From Kitasatospora viridis (lineage in GTDB: Bacteria; Actinomycetota; Actinomycetes; Streptomycetales; Streptomycetaceae): a stretch of DNA of 64,000 nt. The stretch's first letter is position 1. Every line of letters begins with the position of its first letter. Below the pieces are notes generated by a model that was given only the letters and a program-made list of their open reading frames with translations, had not been told where the DNA came from and ran no database searches. Below, piece after piece: positions 1 to 8,687 of the stretch. The stretch is from assembly GCF_007829815.1 (NCBI RefSeq), contig NZ_VIWT01000001.1, positions 4,115,501-4,179,500 of the forward strand. Reading direction: 5' to 3'. Both the position numbers and the translations under genes were made by a program.

Positions 1-234
1 CAGGAACGGCGCGCCGCGCCGGGCCAGCGAGAGCAGCAGCACGTCGCCGAGGAAGGAGGCGCAGGCCACCGCGAGGCCGAGCAGGAAGGGTGCGTCCGCG
101 GTCTCCTTGGTCTTCAGCACCGCGAGGACGACCAGGGTGCCGCTCGGCAGGAAGGGGAGGAAGGCGTCGCCGAGCACGGCCAGCACGGCCAGCACGCAGA
201 ACCATGACGACGTCAGGACCGTCGCACTTCCCAT
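1..234 (-). CDS. DedA/VTT-family membrane protein, N-terminal part (runs off left edge)
   Basis: Partial gene; the ATG is at 234 and the frame is open to base 1, giving 78 residues. The visible part is strongly hydrophobic. It has a loop DAFLPFLPSG and a later FLGDVLLLSLARRG, which resemble the re-entrant loop and G-x-GD segment of DedA/VTT (SNARE-associated) proteins. These are integral membrane proteins; several family members are implicated in lipid scrambling or membrane homeostasis. The C-terminal domain is outside the window, so the subfamily cannot be named. Confidence 0.6.
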   Translation of the reverse strand, partial: MGSATVLTSSWFCVLAVLAVLGDAFLPFLPSGTLVVLAVLKTKETADAPFLLGLAVACASFLGDVLLLSLARRGAPFL

Positions 235-687
235 GATCGGACTTCCCCTCTCCGGACCGCCCGGAGAGCACAGGTGGCACCGCCCCCACGCTAGCCGCCC
301 CGGATGAGGAGTTCCTCAGCGCCCCCTGGGTACCGGGTGAGCCGGTGGTGCCCGAACCGGCCGCCCGCGCCGGGGAACGACCGAGGGCCCCTGCGGCGGG
401 GTGTCCGCCGCAGGGGCCCTCGGGGTGGCCCAGGACTGGTCCAGTCCACTGGCCTGGCTGAGGAGTGCAGGCGCTGGTCGGCACCGCACTGGTCACCCAG
501 CCTGCCGGATCCGGCCGCCCGGCGGCCAGCCCGCCGGCTGGCGAGAACCCGCGCTGGCGGACCCTCGCCAACGGACCCGGCCCGGCAGCACAGTTGACGG
601 TGCGTCGGGCTGCCGGGCGGCGCCGGCCGCGGAATGTGTCGGAGCTCACAGCCGCCCGGCGCGCGGCGCGGCCCGCCGCGCGCCCGG
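235..687. other. Intergenic region, no gene seen
   Basis: This 453-bp stretch between the DedA-like gene and the MFS gene contains one strong hairpin (381-423). Open frames crossing it lack ribosome-binding sites and recognisable protein features. Nothing else is seen. Confidence 0.6.
381..423 (-). terminator. Perfect 19-bp hairpin downstream of the MFS gene
   Basis: Arms 381-399 and 405-423 are exact reverse complements around a 5-nt loop GGTGT. It lies about 265 bp past the stop of the leftward MFS gene and upstream of the DedA-like gene, so it probably ends MFS transcription. There is no clear U-tract, as is common in actinomycetes. Confidence 0.7.
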
Positions 688-1962
688 TCAGGAGCGCAGT
701 GGGTCCGCTGTCCGCTGCCAGGGCCGGACGAGCGCCACGAAGGCCAGCAGCGAGGCCGCCGCGAAGCCCAGGATCACCACGCCCATCGGCAGCGCCGAGC
801 CGTGCCCGCCCAGGCCCACCAGGGCCGGCGCGACCGCGCCGGTGAGGAACTGCGCCGTGCCCACCAGGGCCGAGGCGGTGCCGGCCGCCTGCGGCGCCCG
901 CTGGAGCGCCAGCGCCGAGGAGGGCGGGCTGGAGACGCCGAGCGAGACCGCCATCAGGCAGAGCATCCCGGTCACCGGCCAGAGCCCCTGGTGCCAGAGC
1001 GAGGACATCAGCACCAGCAGGGTGCCGGCCGCCGTGAGCCCGGTCACGCCGACCAACTGCACCCCGTGCGAGGGGAACCGGCCGAGCAGCACCCGGCCGG
1101 TGACCTGGGTCATCAGCACCAGGCCCAGCTCGATCAACGCGAACAGCAGGCTGTACTGCTGCGGCGAGGCCTTGAACACCTCCTGCAGCACGTAGGGCGA
1201 GCCGGCCAGGAAGGCGAAGAGCGTGCCGTAGCCGAGGGCCAGGGTCAGCAGGTAGCCGGTGAACAACCGGTCGGCGAGCAGGCCGCGCATGGTGCGCAGG
1301 GTGTCCGGCAGCCGGCCCGAGTGCCGCCGCCCGCGCGGCAGGGTCTCCGGCACCCGCAGCGCCACCGCCGCCAGCTGCACCAGGCCGAGCACGGTCAGCA
1401 CCACGAACACCCCGCGCCAGGAGGTCGCCCGGAGCAGCTGGCCGCCGATGATCGGGGCGATCAGCGGGGCCGAGCCGGAGATCATCATCAGCGTGGTCTG
1501 GAACCGGGCGGCGGCCAGCCCGTCGAAGAGGTCCCGCACGATCGCCCGGGCGATCACGATGCCGGTCGCGCCGGAGAGCCCCTGCACCAGCCGGCAGGCG
1601 ATCAGCAGCCGGACGTCCGGCACCACGGCGCAGGCGGCGGTGGAGAGCACGTAGCAGACCAGGCCGACGAGCAGCGGACGGCGCCGGCCGAGCGAGTCGC
1701 TCAGCGGCCCGGCGACCAGCTGGCCCAGCGCCAGCCCGGCCATGCAGGAGGTCAGGGTCAGCTGGACCAGCCCGTCCTGGGTGTGCAGGGCGGTGGTCAC
1801 CCGGGGCAGCGCCGGGAGGTACATGTCCATCGAGAGCGGCGCCATCGCACTGAGCGAGCCCAGCACCAGGATGAGCAGCAGGCCCACCCGGGCGGTGCCG
1901 GTCGCGGCGGGCGGACTGGGCGACGTGGCGGTGGCCGGCGCCGTCGGCGAGGTGTCAGGCAT
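688..1962 (-). CDS. Bcr/CflA-family MFS drug exporter
   Basis: The 424-aa product is a 12-helix major facilitator with the early motif MAPLSMDMYLPALP (helix 1) and the loop DSLGRRRPLL (helix 2-3), as in the Bcr/CflA branch of proton-driven drug exporters. The ATG at 1962 was chosen because it begins a short Pro/Thr/Ala-rich cytoplasmic tail directly before helix 1; an upstream extension to 2145 is Arg/Pro-rich and would overlap the divergent gene. No regulator is adjacent and the substrate cannot be inferred. The ribosome-binding site is weak. Confidence 0.85.
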   Translation of the reverse strand: MPDTSPTAPATATSPSPPAATGTARVGLLLILVLGSLSAMAPLSMDMYLPALPRVTTALHTQDGLVQLTLTSCMAGLALGQLVAGPLSDSLGRRRPLLVGLVCYVLSTAACAVVPDVRLLIACRLVQGLSGATGIVIARAIVRDLFDGLAAARFQTTLMMISGSAPLIAPIIGGQLLRATSWRGVFVVLTVLGLVQLAAVALRVPETLPRGRRHSGRLPDTLRTMRGLLADRLFTGYLLTLALGYGTLFAFLAGSPYVLQEVFKASPQQYSLLFALIELGLVLMTQVTGRVLLGRFPSHGVQLVGVTGLTAAGTLLVLMSSLWHQGLWPVTGMLCLMAVSLGVSSPPSSALALQRAPQAAGTASALVGTAQFLTGAVAPALVGLGGHGSALPMGVVILGFAAASLLAFVALVRPWQRTADPLRS

Positions 1963-2069
1963 CGCACCAACATACGTCCCACCATTCGGGAACACGGTCG
2001 GTTCGGAAGCTGTTGGCCCACCCGACGGCCGGGCGACGGACGGCCGCGGGGAACGAGAGGTGGCCAGCG

Positions 2070-3152
2070 GTGGAGCCGATGACGGGTGACGCGGGACCGG
2101 AGCGCGAGGACGTCCGCGGGGTGGTGCGCGGCACCGCGCCCGCACCGCTCTCGATCCTCGACCTGGCCACCGTGGGCGCGGGCACCACGCCCGGGCAGGC
2201 GCTGGCCGCCACCACCGAACTCGCCCGCACCGCCGAGCGGCTCGGCTACCACCGGTTCTGGGTGGCCGAGCACCACGGCATGCCCGGGGTGGCCAGCTCC
2301 ACCCCCGCGGTGCTGATCGCCCACCTGGCCGCGCACACCAGCACCCTGCGGCTGGGATCCGGCGGGGTGATGCTGCCCAACCACGCGCCGCTGGCGATCG
2401 CCGAGCAGTTCGGCCTGCTGGAGGCGCTGCACCCGGGCCGGATCGACCTGGGCCTGGGCCGCGCGCCCGGCACCGACCAGGCCACCGCCCGGGCGCTGCG
2501 CCGGGGCAGCCTGGCGGACGGCGAGGAGTTCCCGACCCAACTCGCCGAGCTGACCCACTTCCTGGACGGCGACTTCCCCGACAGCCACCCCTACGCCCGG
2601 CTCAGCGCCGTGCCCAACGGGCCGCAGCGGCCGCCGATCTGGCTGCTCGGCTCGTCCGGCTTCAGCGCCCGGCTGGCCGGCCGGCTGGGCCTGCCGTTCG
2701 CCTTCGCGCACCACTTCAGCGCCGCCAACACGGTGCCCGCGCTGGACCTGTACCGCAGCAGCTTCCGGCCCTCGGCGGTGCTCGCCGAGCCGTACGCGCT
2801 GATCGGGGTGAGCGCCGTGGCCGTGCCGGCGGGCGGCGAGGAGGCGGCCCGCCACCTGGCCCGCTCGGCGGCGCTCGGCATGCTCCGGCTGCGCCGCGGC
2901 ACGCCCGGCCCGATCCCGACCCCGGAGGAGGCCGCCGCCTACCCGTACAGCCCGGCCGAGGCGGAGTTCATCGACTCCTGGCTGGCCAACGTGGTGCTCG
3001 GCGAGCCCGGCCCGGTGGCCGAGGGCCTGGAGGAGCTGCGCAAGCGGACCGGCGCGGACGAGCTGATGGTCACCTCGCACATCCACGGCGTGCCGGCCCG
3101 GCTGGAGTCCTACGAACTCATCGCCGAGGCCTACGGCCTGACGGGCCGCTAG
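2070..3152 (+). CDS. Luciferase-like flavin-dependent oxidoreductase (LLM class)
   Basis: A protein of about 360 aa with the hallmarks of bacterial luciferase-like monooxygenases of the MsnO8/YhbW type: SILDLATVG near the N-terminus, ERLGYHRFWVAEHHGMP, the RLGSGGVMLPNHAPL barrel segment, and LHPGRIDLGLGRAPG. These enzymes use FMNH2 from a partner reductase; the substrate here is unknown. The start is probably GTG 2070, preceded by GAGAGG at 2055-2060 with 9-nt spacing; ATG 2079 is the alternative. Its stop overlaps the stop of the convergent c-di-GMP gene by 3 bp. Confidence 0.85.
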   Translation: MEPMTGDAGPEREDVRGVVRGTAPAPLSILDLATVGAGTTPGQALAATTELARTAERLGYHRFWVAEHHGMPGVASSTPAVLIAHLAAHTSTLRLGSGGVMLPNHAPLAIAEQFGLLEALHPGRIDLGLGRAPGTDQATARALRRGSLADGEEFPTQLAELTHFLDGDFPDSHPYARLSAVPNGPQRPPIWLLGSSGFSARLAGRLGLPFAFAHHFSAANTVPALDLYRSSFRPSAVLAEPYALIGVSAVAVPAGGEEAARHLARSAALGMLRLRRGTPGPIPTPEEAAAYPYSPAEAEFIDSWLANVVLGEPGPVAEGLEELRKRTGADELMVTSHIHGVPARLESYELIAEAYGLTGR

Positions 3153-5062
3153 GGCGCCACCGGCGACCACTCGGGGTCCGAGCTGCGGATCCGCCCCTCG
3201 CGCAGTATCGAGGCGACCGCGGCCGGGTCTCCGGGCTTGGCGAAGAACCAGCCCTGGGCGGTGTCGCAGCCGGTCTGGCGCAGCCGCTCGGCCTGGGCGG
3301 CGCTCTCGATGCCCTCGGCGGTCACCGTCAGCCCCAGGTCGTGGGCGAGGCGCACCATCGCGCCGACGATCTGCTCGTCCGCCTCGCTGCGCCGCGAGCG
3401 CGGCTCGGGGCGGCCGATCGGGGCCGGGTCGCGGAAGCCCTCGATGAAGGTGCCGTCCAGCTTCAGCGCGTGCACCGGCAGCCGGGACAGGTAGGCCAGG
3501 TTGGAGTAGCCGGTGCCGAAGTCGTCGATGGCGATCCGCACGCCCATGTCGGCCAGCGCCTGCAGCGCCTGCAGCGGCCGCCCGCTCGGGCCGAGCACCG
3601 CGCTCTCGGTCAGCTCCAGCTGGAGCAGCCGGGCCGGCAGCCCGGTGCGGTCGAGCACCTGGGCGACGTCGGCCACCACGTCGGAGTCCCAGACCTGACG
3701 GGCCGCCAGGTTGACGCTGACGAAGACCCCGGTGTCCGGGAACTCGGCCAGCCAGCCCCGGGCCTGCCGGCAGGACTCCTCCAGCACCCACTTGCCGAGC
3801 GGCACGATCGCGCCGGACTCCTCGGCGAGCGGGATGAACCGGTCGGGGGAGAGGGTGCCGAACCGCGGGTGCCGCCAGCGCACCAGGGCCTCGGCGCCGT
3901 GCACGGCGCCGTCCGCCAGGCCGACCAGCGGCTGGTACTCGACGGTGAACTCGCCGCGTTCCAGGGCCGGCCGCAGCGCGGTGGTGAGCAGTCGGCGGGT
4001 CAGCTGGTGGGCGCCGCGGTCCCGGTCGTAGAGGGTCCACCGGGCCCGGCCGTCGGCCTTGGACCAGTAGAGCGTGGCGTCCGCGTCCTTGACCAGGTCG
4101 GTCGGGCTGGTGGTGGCCACCGGCCGTTCCACCACTCCGATGCTCGCGGTCACCGCCAGCCGGTGCCCGGCCACGTCGAAGGGCCGCTCCAGCACCGCCA
4201 GCAACTGGCCGGCCAGTGCGGTGAGCTGCTCGCTGCCCTCGCTGTCGGTGACCAGCACGGCGAACTCGTCGCCGCCGAGCCGGGCGACCACCTGGCGGTC
4301 GCCGATCGCGAAGCCGCGCTCCAGCCGGGCGGCCACCGCGCTCAGCAGCTGGTCCCCGATGTGGTGGCCGAGGGTGTCGTTGATCGCCGCGAAGCCGTCC
4401 AGGTCCACGTAGCAGATGCCGACCCGGCGCCCGGCGGCCTCGCCCTCGGTCTCCGGGCCGGCCGCGCAGGCGGCGTTCAGCCGGTCGAAGAAGAAGGCCC
4501 GGTTGGGCAGCCGGGTCAGCGGGTCGTGCAGGGCCTGGTAGGCCAGCCGGTCGCCGAGCCGGCGCCGCTCGGTGACGTCCTCGAACATCGCCAGGGTGTA
4601 GAGCGGGGCGCCGGCCGCGTCCCGGACCAGCGAGATGGTGACGCTGCTCCAGACCTCGCGGCCCTCCCGGTGCTTGAGCGGGCGTTCCAGCCGCAGCCGG
4701 TCGCGCACCCCCTCGACCAGCTCCCGGTAGAGCCGGCGGGCGCCTTCCTGCGGGGTGAGGATGTCGTTGATGTGCATCCGGACCAGCGCGGCGATCTCGT
4801 GCCCGAGCATCTCGGCGAGCGCCGGGTTGGCCTCGATCACCAGGCCGTCGGTGTCGATCAGCAGCATCCCGATGCCGGCGTCGGCGAAGGTGGCGCGGAA
4901 CCGGGACTCGCTGGCGCGCAGCGCGGCGAGCAGCCGGTCGGTGCCGGGGGCCTGGGCGGCCGGCAGGGGCGCGGCGCAGTGCGGGCAGTGGGCGGTGCCG
5001 TCCTGGGGGGCCGGGGGCTGTGCGGTGGGGAATTGAGGGGGATTCAGCGGAATCGGAACCAT
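3149..5062 (-). CDS. PAS-GGDEF-EAL protein (c-di-GMP synthesis and breakdown)
   Basis: A 637-aa bifunctional candidate. Residues 25-29 carry a half zinc-ribbon (HCPHC). A PAS sensor domain spans about 45-165, a GGDEF domain about 175-345 with intact LGGDEF at 262-267, and an EAL domain about 360-630 with intact EAL at 391-393 and DDFGTGYS at 513-520. Both catalytic signatures look complete, so it could make and degrade c-di-GMP; in Streptomyces this second messenger controls BldD and development. No transmembrane segment is seen, so it is probably cytosolic. ATG 5062 is favoured because the upstream extension (to 5317) is low-complexity; ATG 5200 is possible. Confidence 0.88.
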   Translation of the reverse strand: MVPIPLNPPQFPTAQPPAPQDGTAHCPHCAAPLPAAQAPGTDRLLAALRASESRFRATFADAGIGMLLIDTDGLVIEANPALAEMLGHEIAALVRMHINDILTPQEGARRLYRELVEGVRDRLRLERPLKHREGREVWSSVTISLVRDAAGAPLYTLAMFEDVTERRRLGDRLAYQALHDPLTRLPNRAFFFDRLNAACAAGPETEGEAAGRRVGICYVDLDGFAAINDTLGHHIGDQLLSAVAARLERGFAIGDRQVVARLGGDEFAVLVTDSEGSEQLTALAGQLLAVLERPFDVAGHRLAVTASIGVVERPVATTSPTDLVKDADATLYWSKADGRARWTLYDRDRGAHQLTRRLLTTALRPALERGEFTVEYQPLVGLADGAVHGAEALVRWRHPRFGTLSPDRFIPLAEESGAIVPLGKWVLEESCRQARGWLAEFPDTGVFVSVNLAARQVWDSDVVADVAQVLDRTGLPARLLQLELTESAVLGPSGRPLQALQALADMGVRIAIDDFGTGYSNLAYLSRLPVHALKLDGTFIEGFRDPAPIGRPEPRSRRSEADEQIVGAMVRLAHDLGLTVTAEGIESAAQAERLRQTGCDTAQGWFFAKPGDPAAVASILREGRIRSSDPEWSPVAP

Positions 5063-5298
5063 TGGTTCCGGGTTCGAATCGGCGGGTGGGCACGGCGCTG
5101 CCTGCCGCACGCCCTGATGGTGTGCGTCGGCCCCCTCGTTCCGGCCTCGCACGGCATGCTCCCGTCCGCTGCTGACGCTCGCTTCACTGGGCCCGATCAT
5201 AGGCCGCGACGGGAACGCGGGGCCACTGCCGACAGGGTGATTCGCCGGAAATCGGGGGAGCACCGGGGGAGCGGGGACGCTGCGCCGCAGCGGAGAAC

Positions 5299-5342
5299 GC
5301 ACACCCCCGGCGGCCACCGTGCGGTGTGCGCCGAGGGTGTGC
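5299..5342 (-). terminator. Hairpin downstream of osmC
   Basis: Arms 5299-5312 and 5329-5342 pair over 14 bp with one mismatch around a 16-nt loop. It starts 37 bp beyond the osmC stop on the leftward strand, which fits a terminator for that gene. Confidence 0.55.
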
Positions 5343-5378
5343 GCTCCGGGTGCTGGTGCCCGGTCAGCTGCCGGGGTG

Positions 5379-5804
5379 TCAGACCAGCTTGGCGTTGAGC
5401 GTGATGGTGGTGCCGGCCAGCGCCTTGCTCACCGGGCAGTTCGCCTTGGCGTCCTCGGCCGCCTTGACGAAGCCCGCCTCGTCCAGGCCCTCCACCCGGC
5501 CCTCGACGCTGAGCACGATGCCGGTGATGCCCACGCCCGGCTGGAAGGTGACGTCGGCCTGCACGTCCAGCTTGGTGGGCGGGGTGCCGGCACCGGTCAG
5601 GCCGTGCGACAGGGCCATCGAGAAGCAGGCCGAGTGGGCGCCGGCGATCAGCTCCTCCGGGCTGGTCTTGCCGTTCGGCTCCTCGGAGCGGGCCGGCCAG
5701 GAGACCGGGAACGTGCCGATGCCGGACGAGGCGAAGGTCACCTCGCCCTGACCGGCCACCAGATTGCCCTGCCAGGCGGTGCGAGCGGTGCGAACGGTTG
5801 CCAT
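5379..5804 (-). CDS. OsmC-family peroxiredoxin
   Basis: 141 aa, full length for OsmC. The two redox cysteines expected of this thiol-dependent organic hydroperoxide reductase family are present: Cys60 in AHSACFSMAL and Cys123 in ANCPVSKAL. The N-terminus has the usual WQGNLVAGQG and SPEELIAGAHS segments. It should detoxify organic peroxides in the cytosol. ATG 5804 follows a strong GGAGG 8 nt upstream. No OhrR/MarR gene is adjacent, so regulation is not evident here. Confidence 0.9.
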   Translation of the reverse strand: MATVRTARTAWQGNLVAGQGEVTFASSGIGTFPVSWPARSEEPNGKTSPEELIAGAHSACFSMALSHGLTGAGTPPTKLDVQADVTFQPGVGITGIVLSVEGRVEGLDEAGFVKAAEDAKANCPVSKALAGTTITLNAKLV

Positions 5805-5870
5805 GATCGGTGCCTCCTGCGGATTGGGTTGTCGGTCCGGTCACGCCAGGGCCACCCTAGGCCCTCCCGG

Positions 5871-6638
5871 TCACGGAAGCTGACAGAACGTCACCTGTGC
5901 CCCGGCCGGGTCGGTGCACGGCAGCAGGCGGCCGTACGGCGAGTCGAACGGCTCCCGCAGCACCCGGCCGCCGAGGCCGGCGACCTGCTCGGCCGCGTGG
6001 TCCGCCTCGGTCACCGCGAAGTAGCTGGACCAGTACGGCCGCGGCACCGCCGTGCGGTAGCGCCCGCAGACCGGCAGCCCGTCAGAGCCCGGCACCGTCC
6101 AGGCCGTGTAGTCGAACTCCCGCCCGTCGCCGACCTGCTTCTGCTGGTAGGGGAAGAGCTCGGCGTAGAAGGCGTCGGCCCGCTCGGCGGCCGGGGTGGC
6201 CAGCTCGTTCCAGCACATCGCGCCCGGCTCCCCGTACACCGCCGCCCCGGCGTGGCCGCCCGGCTGCCAGAGCCCGAAGGCCGCACCGGTCGGGTCGAAG
6301 GCGAACGCCAGCAGGCCGGCGCCCGGCACCCGGTGCGGCCCGAGCACGCCCTCGCCGCCGGCCGCCGCCACCCGCCGGTAGACGGCCGCCAGGTCGGCCG
6401 CGGCGAGGTAGACGTTCCAGGCCGCCGGCAGCCGCTCGGCCCCGGCCGGCGGGGGCAGCAGGCCGGCCGCCGGGCGGCCGCCGGACAGGCACATGGTGTA
6501 GCCGCCCAGCTCGGGGCCGAGTTCCTCGAACTCCCAGCCCAGGATCGGGCCGTAGAAGTCCTGGGCGCCGAGCGGGTCGGCGCAGGTCAGGTCGGCCCAG
6601 CAGGGGGCGCCGTCGGGGTAGGAGTCGCGTACGGGCAT
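5871..6638 (-). CDS. Two-domain VOC (glyoxalase/bleomycin-resistance fold) protein
   Basis: 255 aa comprising two tandem vicinal-oxygen-chelate domains (about 5-120 and 130-255). Each begins with a P-x-W-x-(D/E)L strand and an A-x-x-FY helix (GAPCWADL...AQDFYGPILGW; GAMCWNEL...ADAFYAELFPY). Related actinomycete proteins are annotated as glyoxalase or hydroxylase-like, but the substrate is unknown. The start at 6638 begins exactly at the first domain; AAAGG lies about 10 nt upstream. Larger in-frame extensions are antisense to the chorismate mutase gene and were rejected. Confidence 0.8.
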   Translation of the reverse strand: MPVRDSYPDGAPCWADLTCADPLGAQDFYGPILGWEFEELGPELGGYTMCLSGGRPAAGLLPPPAGAERLPAAWNVYLAAADLAAVYRRVAAAGGEGVLGPHRVPGAGLLAFAFDPTGAAFGLWQPGGHAGAAVYGEPGAMCWNELATPAAERADAFYAELFPYQQKQVGDGREFDYTAWTVPGSDGLPVCGRYRTAVPRPYWSSYFAVTEADHAAEQVAGLGGRVLREPFDSPYGRLLPCTDPAGAQVTFCQLP

Positions 6639-6833
6639 CGGGGCGGGGCCTTTCGGTCTGGGGCTCGATCCTTCCGGGCCAGGATCGATCCGCCGGTGAC
6701 GCTCGGCAACCGCACTGCGCCACTCGGTGATCGGGTCCACATGCCGGACGATCCCTGGAATCCTCCGGCCCCCGCGCGTGCCTCCTGTTAGATTTGCCCG
6801 GCCCGAGCCCGCCCACCCGGGAGCAGATAAGCA

Positions 6834-7184
6834 ATGAGCGAGCAGCCCCTGAACACCATCGGCGACGTGGACCCCGCCGTCCGAGCCGAGCTCACCGGCC
6901 TGCGCCAGAGCATCGACAACATCGACGCCGCCGTGGTGCACATGCTCGCCGAGCGCTTCAAGGCCACCCAGCGGGTCGGCCGGCTGAAGGCCGAGCACCG
7001 CCTGCCGGCCGCCGACCCGAACCGCGAGCGCGACCAGATCGAGCGCCTGCGCGACCTGGCGGCCGGGGCGCACCTGGACCCGGTGTTCGCGGAGAAGTTC
7101 CTCAACTTCATCATCGCCGAGGTGATCCGCCATCACGAGGCGATCGCGAGCGATGCCGCGGGCGGCCACGAGGGCCAGAACTGA
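6834..7184 (+). CDS. AroQ-type chorismate mutase
   Basis: 116 aa, all-helical. The segment LRQSIDNIDAAVVHMLAERFKATQ followed by VGRLKAEHRLP matches the AroQ fold: an arginine in helix 1, then the R/K-x-x-G-x-x-K motif. The enzyme converts chorismate to prephenate at the branch to phenylalanine and tyrosine. No signal peptide is seen, so it is cytosolic. It is a stand-alone domain with no DAHP synthase or prephenate dehydratase fused or adjacent. A GGGAG lies upstream of ATG 6834. Confidence 0.85.
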   Translation: MSEQPLNTIGDVDPAVRAELTGLRQSIDNIDAAVVHMLAERFKATQRVGRLKAEHRLPAADPNRERDQIERLRDLAAGAHLDPVFAEKFLNFIIAEVIRHHEAIASDAAGGHEGQN

Positions 7185-7329
7185 CGGGTGGCCCGCTGAT
7201 CCGTGATCAGTGACGCCCTGGGCACCGCCGTGGCGGTCCGCACCCGGTAGCGGCACGCCTGCGGGTTCCGGCCCGCGGGCGGGACCTGACCGGGCATCAT
7301 GGGCGCAGGCCGACCGAGAGGCACCGCGC

Positions 7330-7596
7330 ATGAGCCGACAGCCGCCCTCCGATGCCGCGGGCCCGTCCTGGCCCGGCCGCCGCCGGGGTTCCCGCGGGCC
7401 GACCCGCGGCCCGGGCCGGCCGCACCCGCCGTTCCCGTCCGCCGACAGCTTGGACAGGCAGCTGAGCCCGCAGAAGGAACCGTCCGGATCGCCGACCAGC
7501 CTGCCGGGCGTCCCGCCGCCCCCGCCCGGCCCGCGCAACCCGCCGCCGCCGAGCGGCGGCCCGAACCCGCCGACCGACCCGCCCGGGAGGCGCTAG
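7330..7596 (+). CDS. Small proline-rich hypothetical protein
   Basis: 88 aa, rich in Pro, Gly and Arg, with no recognisable domain or membrane segment. It is called a gene because ATG 7330 has a good GAGAGG at 7316-7321 (8-nt spacing) and because the reading frame ends in a tidy convergent stop overlap with the EamA gene. The low complexity means the frame could be fortuitous. Confidence 0.4.
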   Translation: MSRQPPSDAAGPSWPGRRRGSRGPTRGPGRPHPPFPSADSLDRQLSPQKEPSGSPTSLPGVPPPPPGPRNPPPPSGGPNPPTDPPGRR

Positions 7597-8588
7597 CCGC
7601 GCTCCTCGGACGCGGCGAGCCGCTGCGCCGGGGCGACGGGGACGGGCTCCGGTTCGGACTCCGCGGTGCGGGTGGTCTGCGAGACCAGGGCGCCCAGCAG
7701 GACCAGCGCGCCGCCGAACAGCTGGGGCGCGCCGAGGTGTTCGCCGAGCAGGATCCAGGCGAGCACGGTGGCGACCACCGCCTCGATGTTGGCCACCACG
7801 CCCGCGACCGGCGGCGACAGGTGGCGCACCGAGACCACACCGGTCAGGTAGGCGAGCACGGTGGCGACCAGGATCATCCAGGCGGCGGGCAGCAGGGCCG
7901 GCACGTGGTGGCCGGCCAGCACGGCGGAGCCGCCGAGCCGTGACCAGTCGGCCTCCCACGGCCGGGCGACGGCGGTCAGGACGAGCGCGCCGATCAGCAG
8001 GCCGTAGGCGCTGACGCCGAGCGGGTCGGCCGGGCGGTCGCCGCGGCTGCCGGCGTCGGCGAGCACGAAGTAGCCGACCTGGCAGCAGGCGGCGGCCAGC
8101 GCGAAGAGCACGCCGATCGCGTCGAACCGCATCCCCTGCCAGGCCTGCACCACGCAGACCAGGCCGGTGACGGCGACGGCCGCGCCGATGGCGGCCTGCC
8201 GGCTGACCGGCTTGCGCTGCACCAGGCGGACGTAGCCGAGCAGCAGCAGCGGCCCGAGGTACTCGATCAGCAGCGCGATGCCGACCGGGATCCGGGAGAT
8301 CGCCGCGAAGTAGCAGGCCTGCACCCCGGCCACCGCGAACACGCCGAAGCCGAGCAGCAGCCCGGGGCGCTCGCGGACGATCGCCCGGTGCTTCCAGGCC
8401 AGCGGCAGCAGCACCAGGGCGGCGCCGGAGGCCCGGAGCCAGACCACCTGGAGGGGCGAGAGGCCGGTCTCGATCAGCGGCTTGGCGGCGGTGCCGGAGC
8501 CGCCGAAGGAGATGGCGGAGATCAGGGCGAGGGTGAGGCCGACGGCCCGTCGCGAGGACGCCGGCGCGGTCGGGGAGGTGCTGCGCAT
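7593..8588 (-). CDS. EamA-family (DMT) transporter
   Basis: 331 aa with about ten hydrophobic helices arranged as two EamA repeats (about 20-150 and 165-305). Typical landmarks are FGGSGTAAKPLI near helix 1, LLIEYLGPLLLLGYV at the end of repeat 1, and VVATVLAWILLGEHLG at the end of repeat 2. RhtA/YdcO-like members export amino acids or related metabolites; the substrate here is not predictable. ATG 8588 is chosen over an upstream extension to 8642 because the first helix follows at a normal distance. The C-terminal tail is Glu/Pro-rich and cytoplasmic. Confidence 0.82.
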   Translation of the reverse strand: MRSTSPTAPASSRRAVGLTLALISAISFGGSGTAAKPLIETGLSPLQVVWLRASGAALVLLPLAWKHRAIVRERPGLLLGFGVFAVAGVQACYFAAISRIPVGIALLIEYLGPLLLLGYVRLVQRKPVSRQAAIGAAVAVTGLVCVVQAWQGMRFDAIGVLFALAAACCQVGYFVLADAGSRGDRPADPLGVSAYGLLIGALVLTAVARPWEADWSRLGGSAVLAGHHVPALLPAAWMILVATVLAYLTGVVSVRHLSPPVAGVVANIEAVVATVLAWILLGEHLGAPQLFGGALVLLGALVSQTTRTAESEPEPVPVAPAQRLAASEERG

Positions 8589-8687
8589 CCGGGCATTCTG
8601 CCAGGACACGAACAAAGGGGGCGGAGTGGGGCGCCCCGGCACAAGGGCGCACGGATCGGCCGGCGCGCCCCGGGGGCGGAGGCGTGC

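Noticed and set aside
1797..5093. 1098-aa minus-strand open frame
   Set aside because: Arg/Pro/Ala-rich shadow covering the MFS, oxidoreductase and c-di-GMP genes in another frame; typical high-GC artefact.
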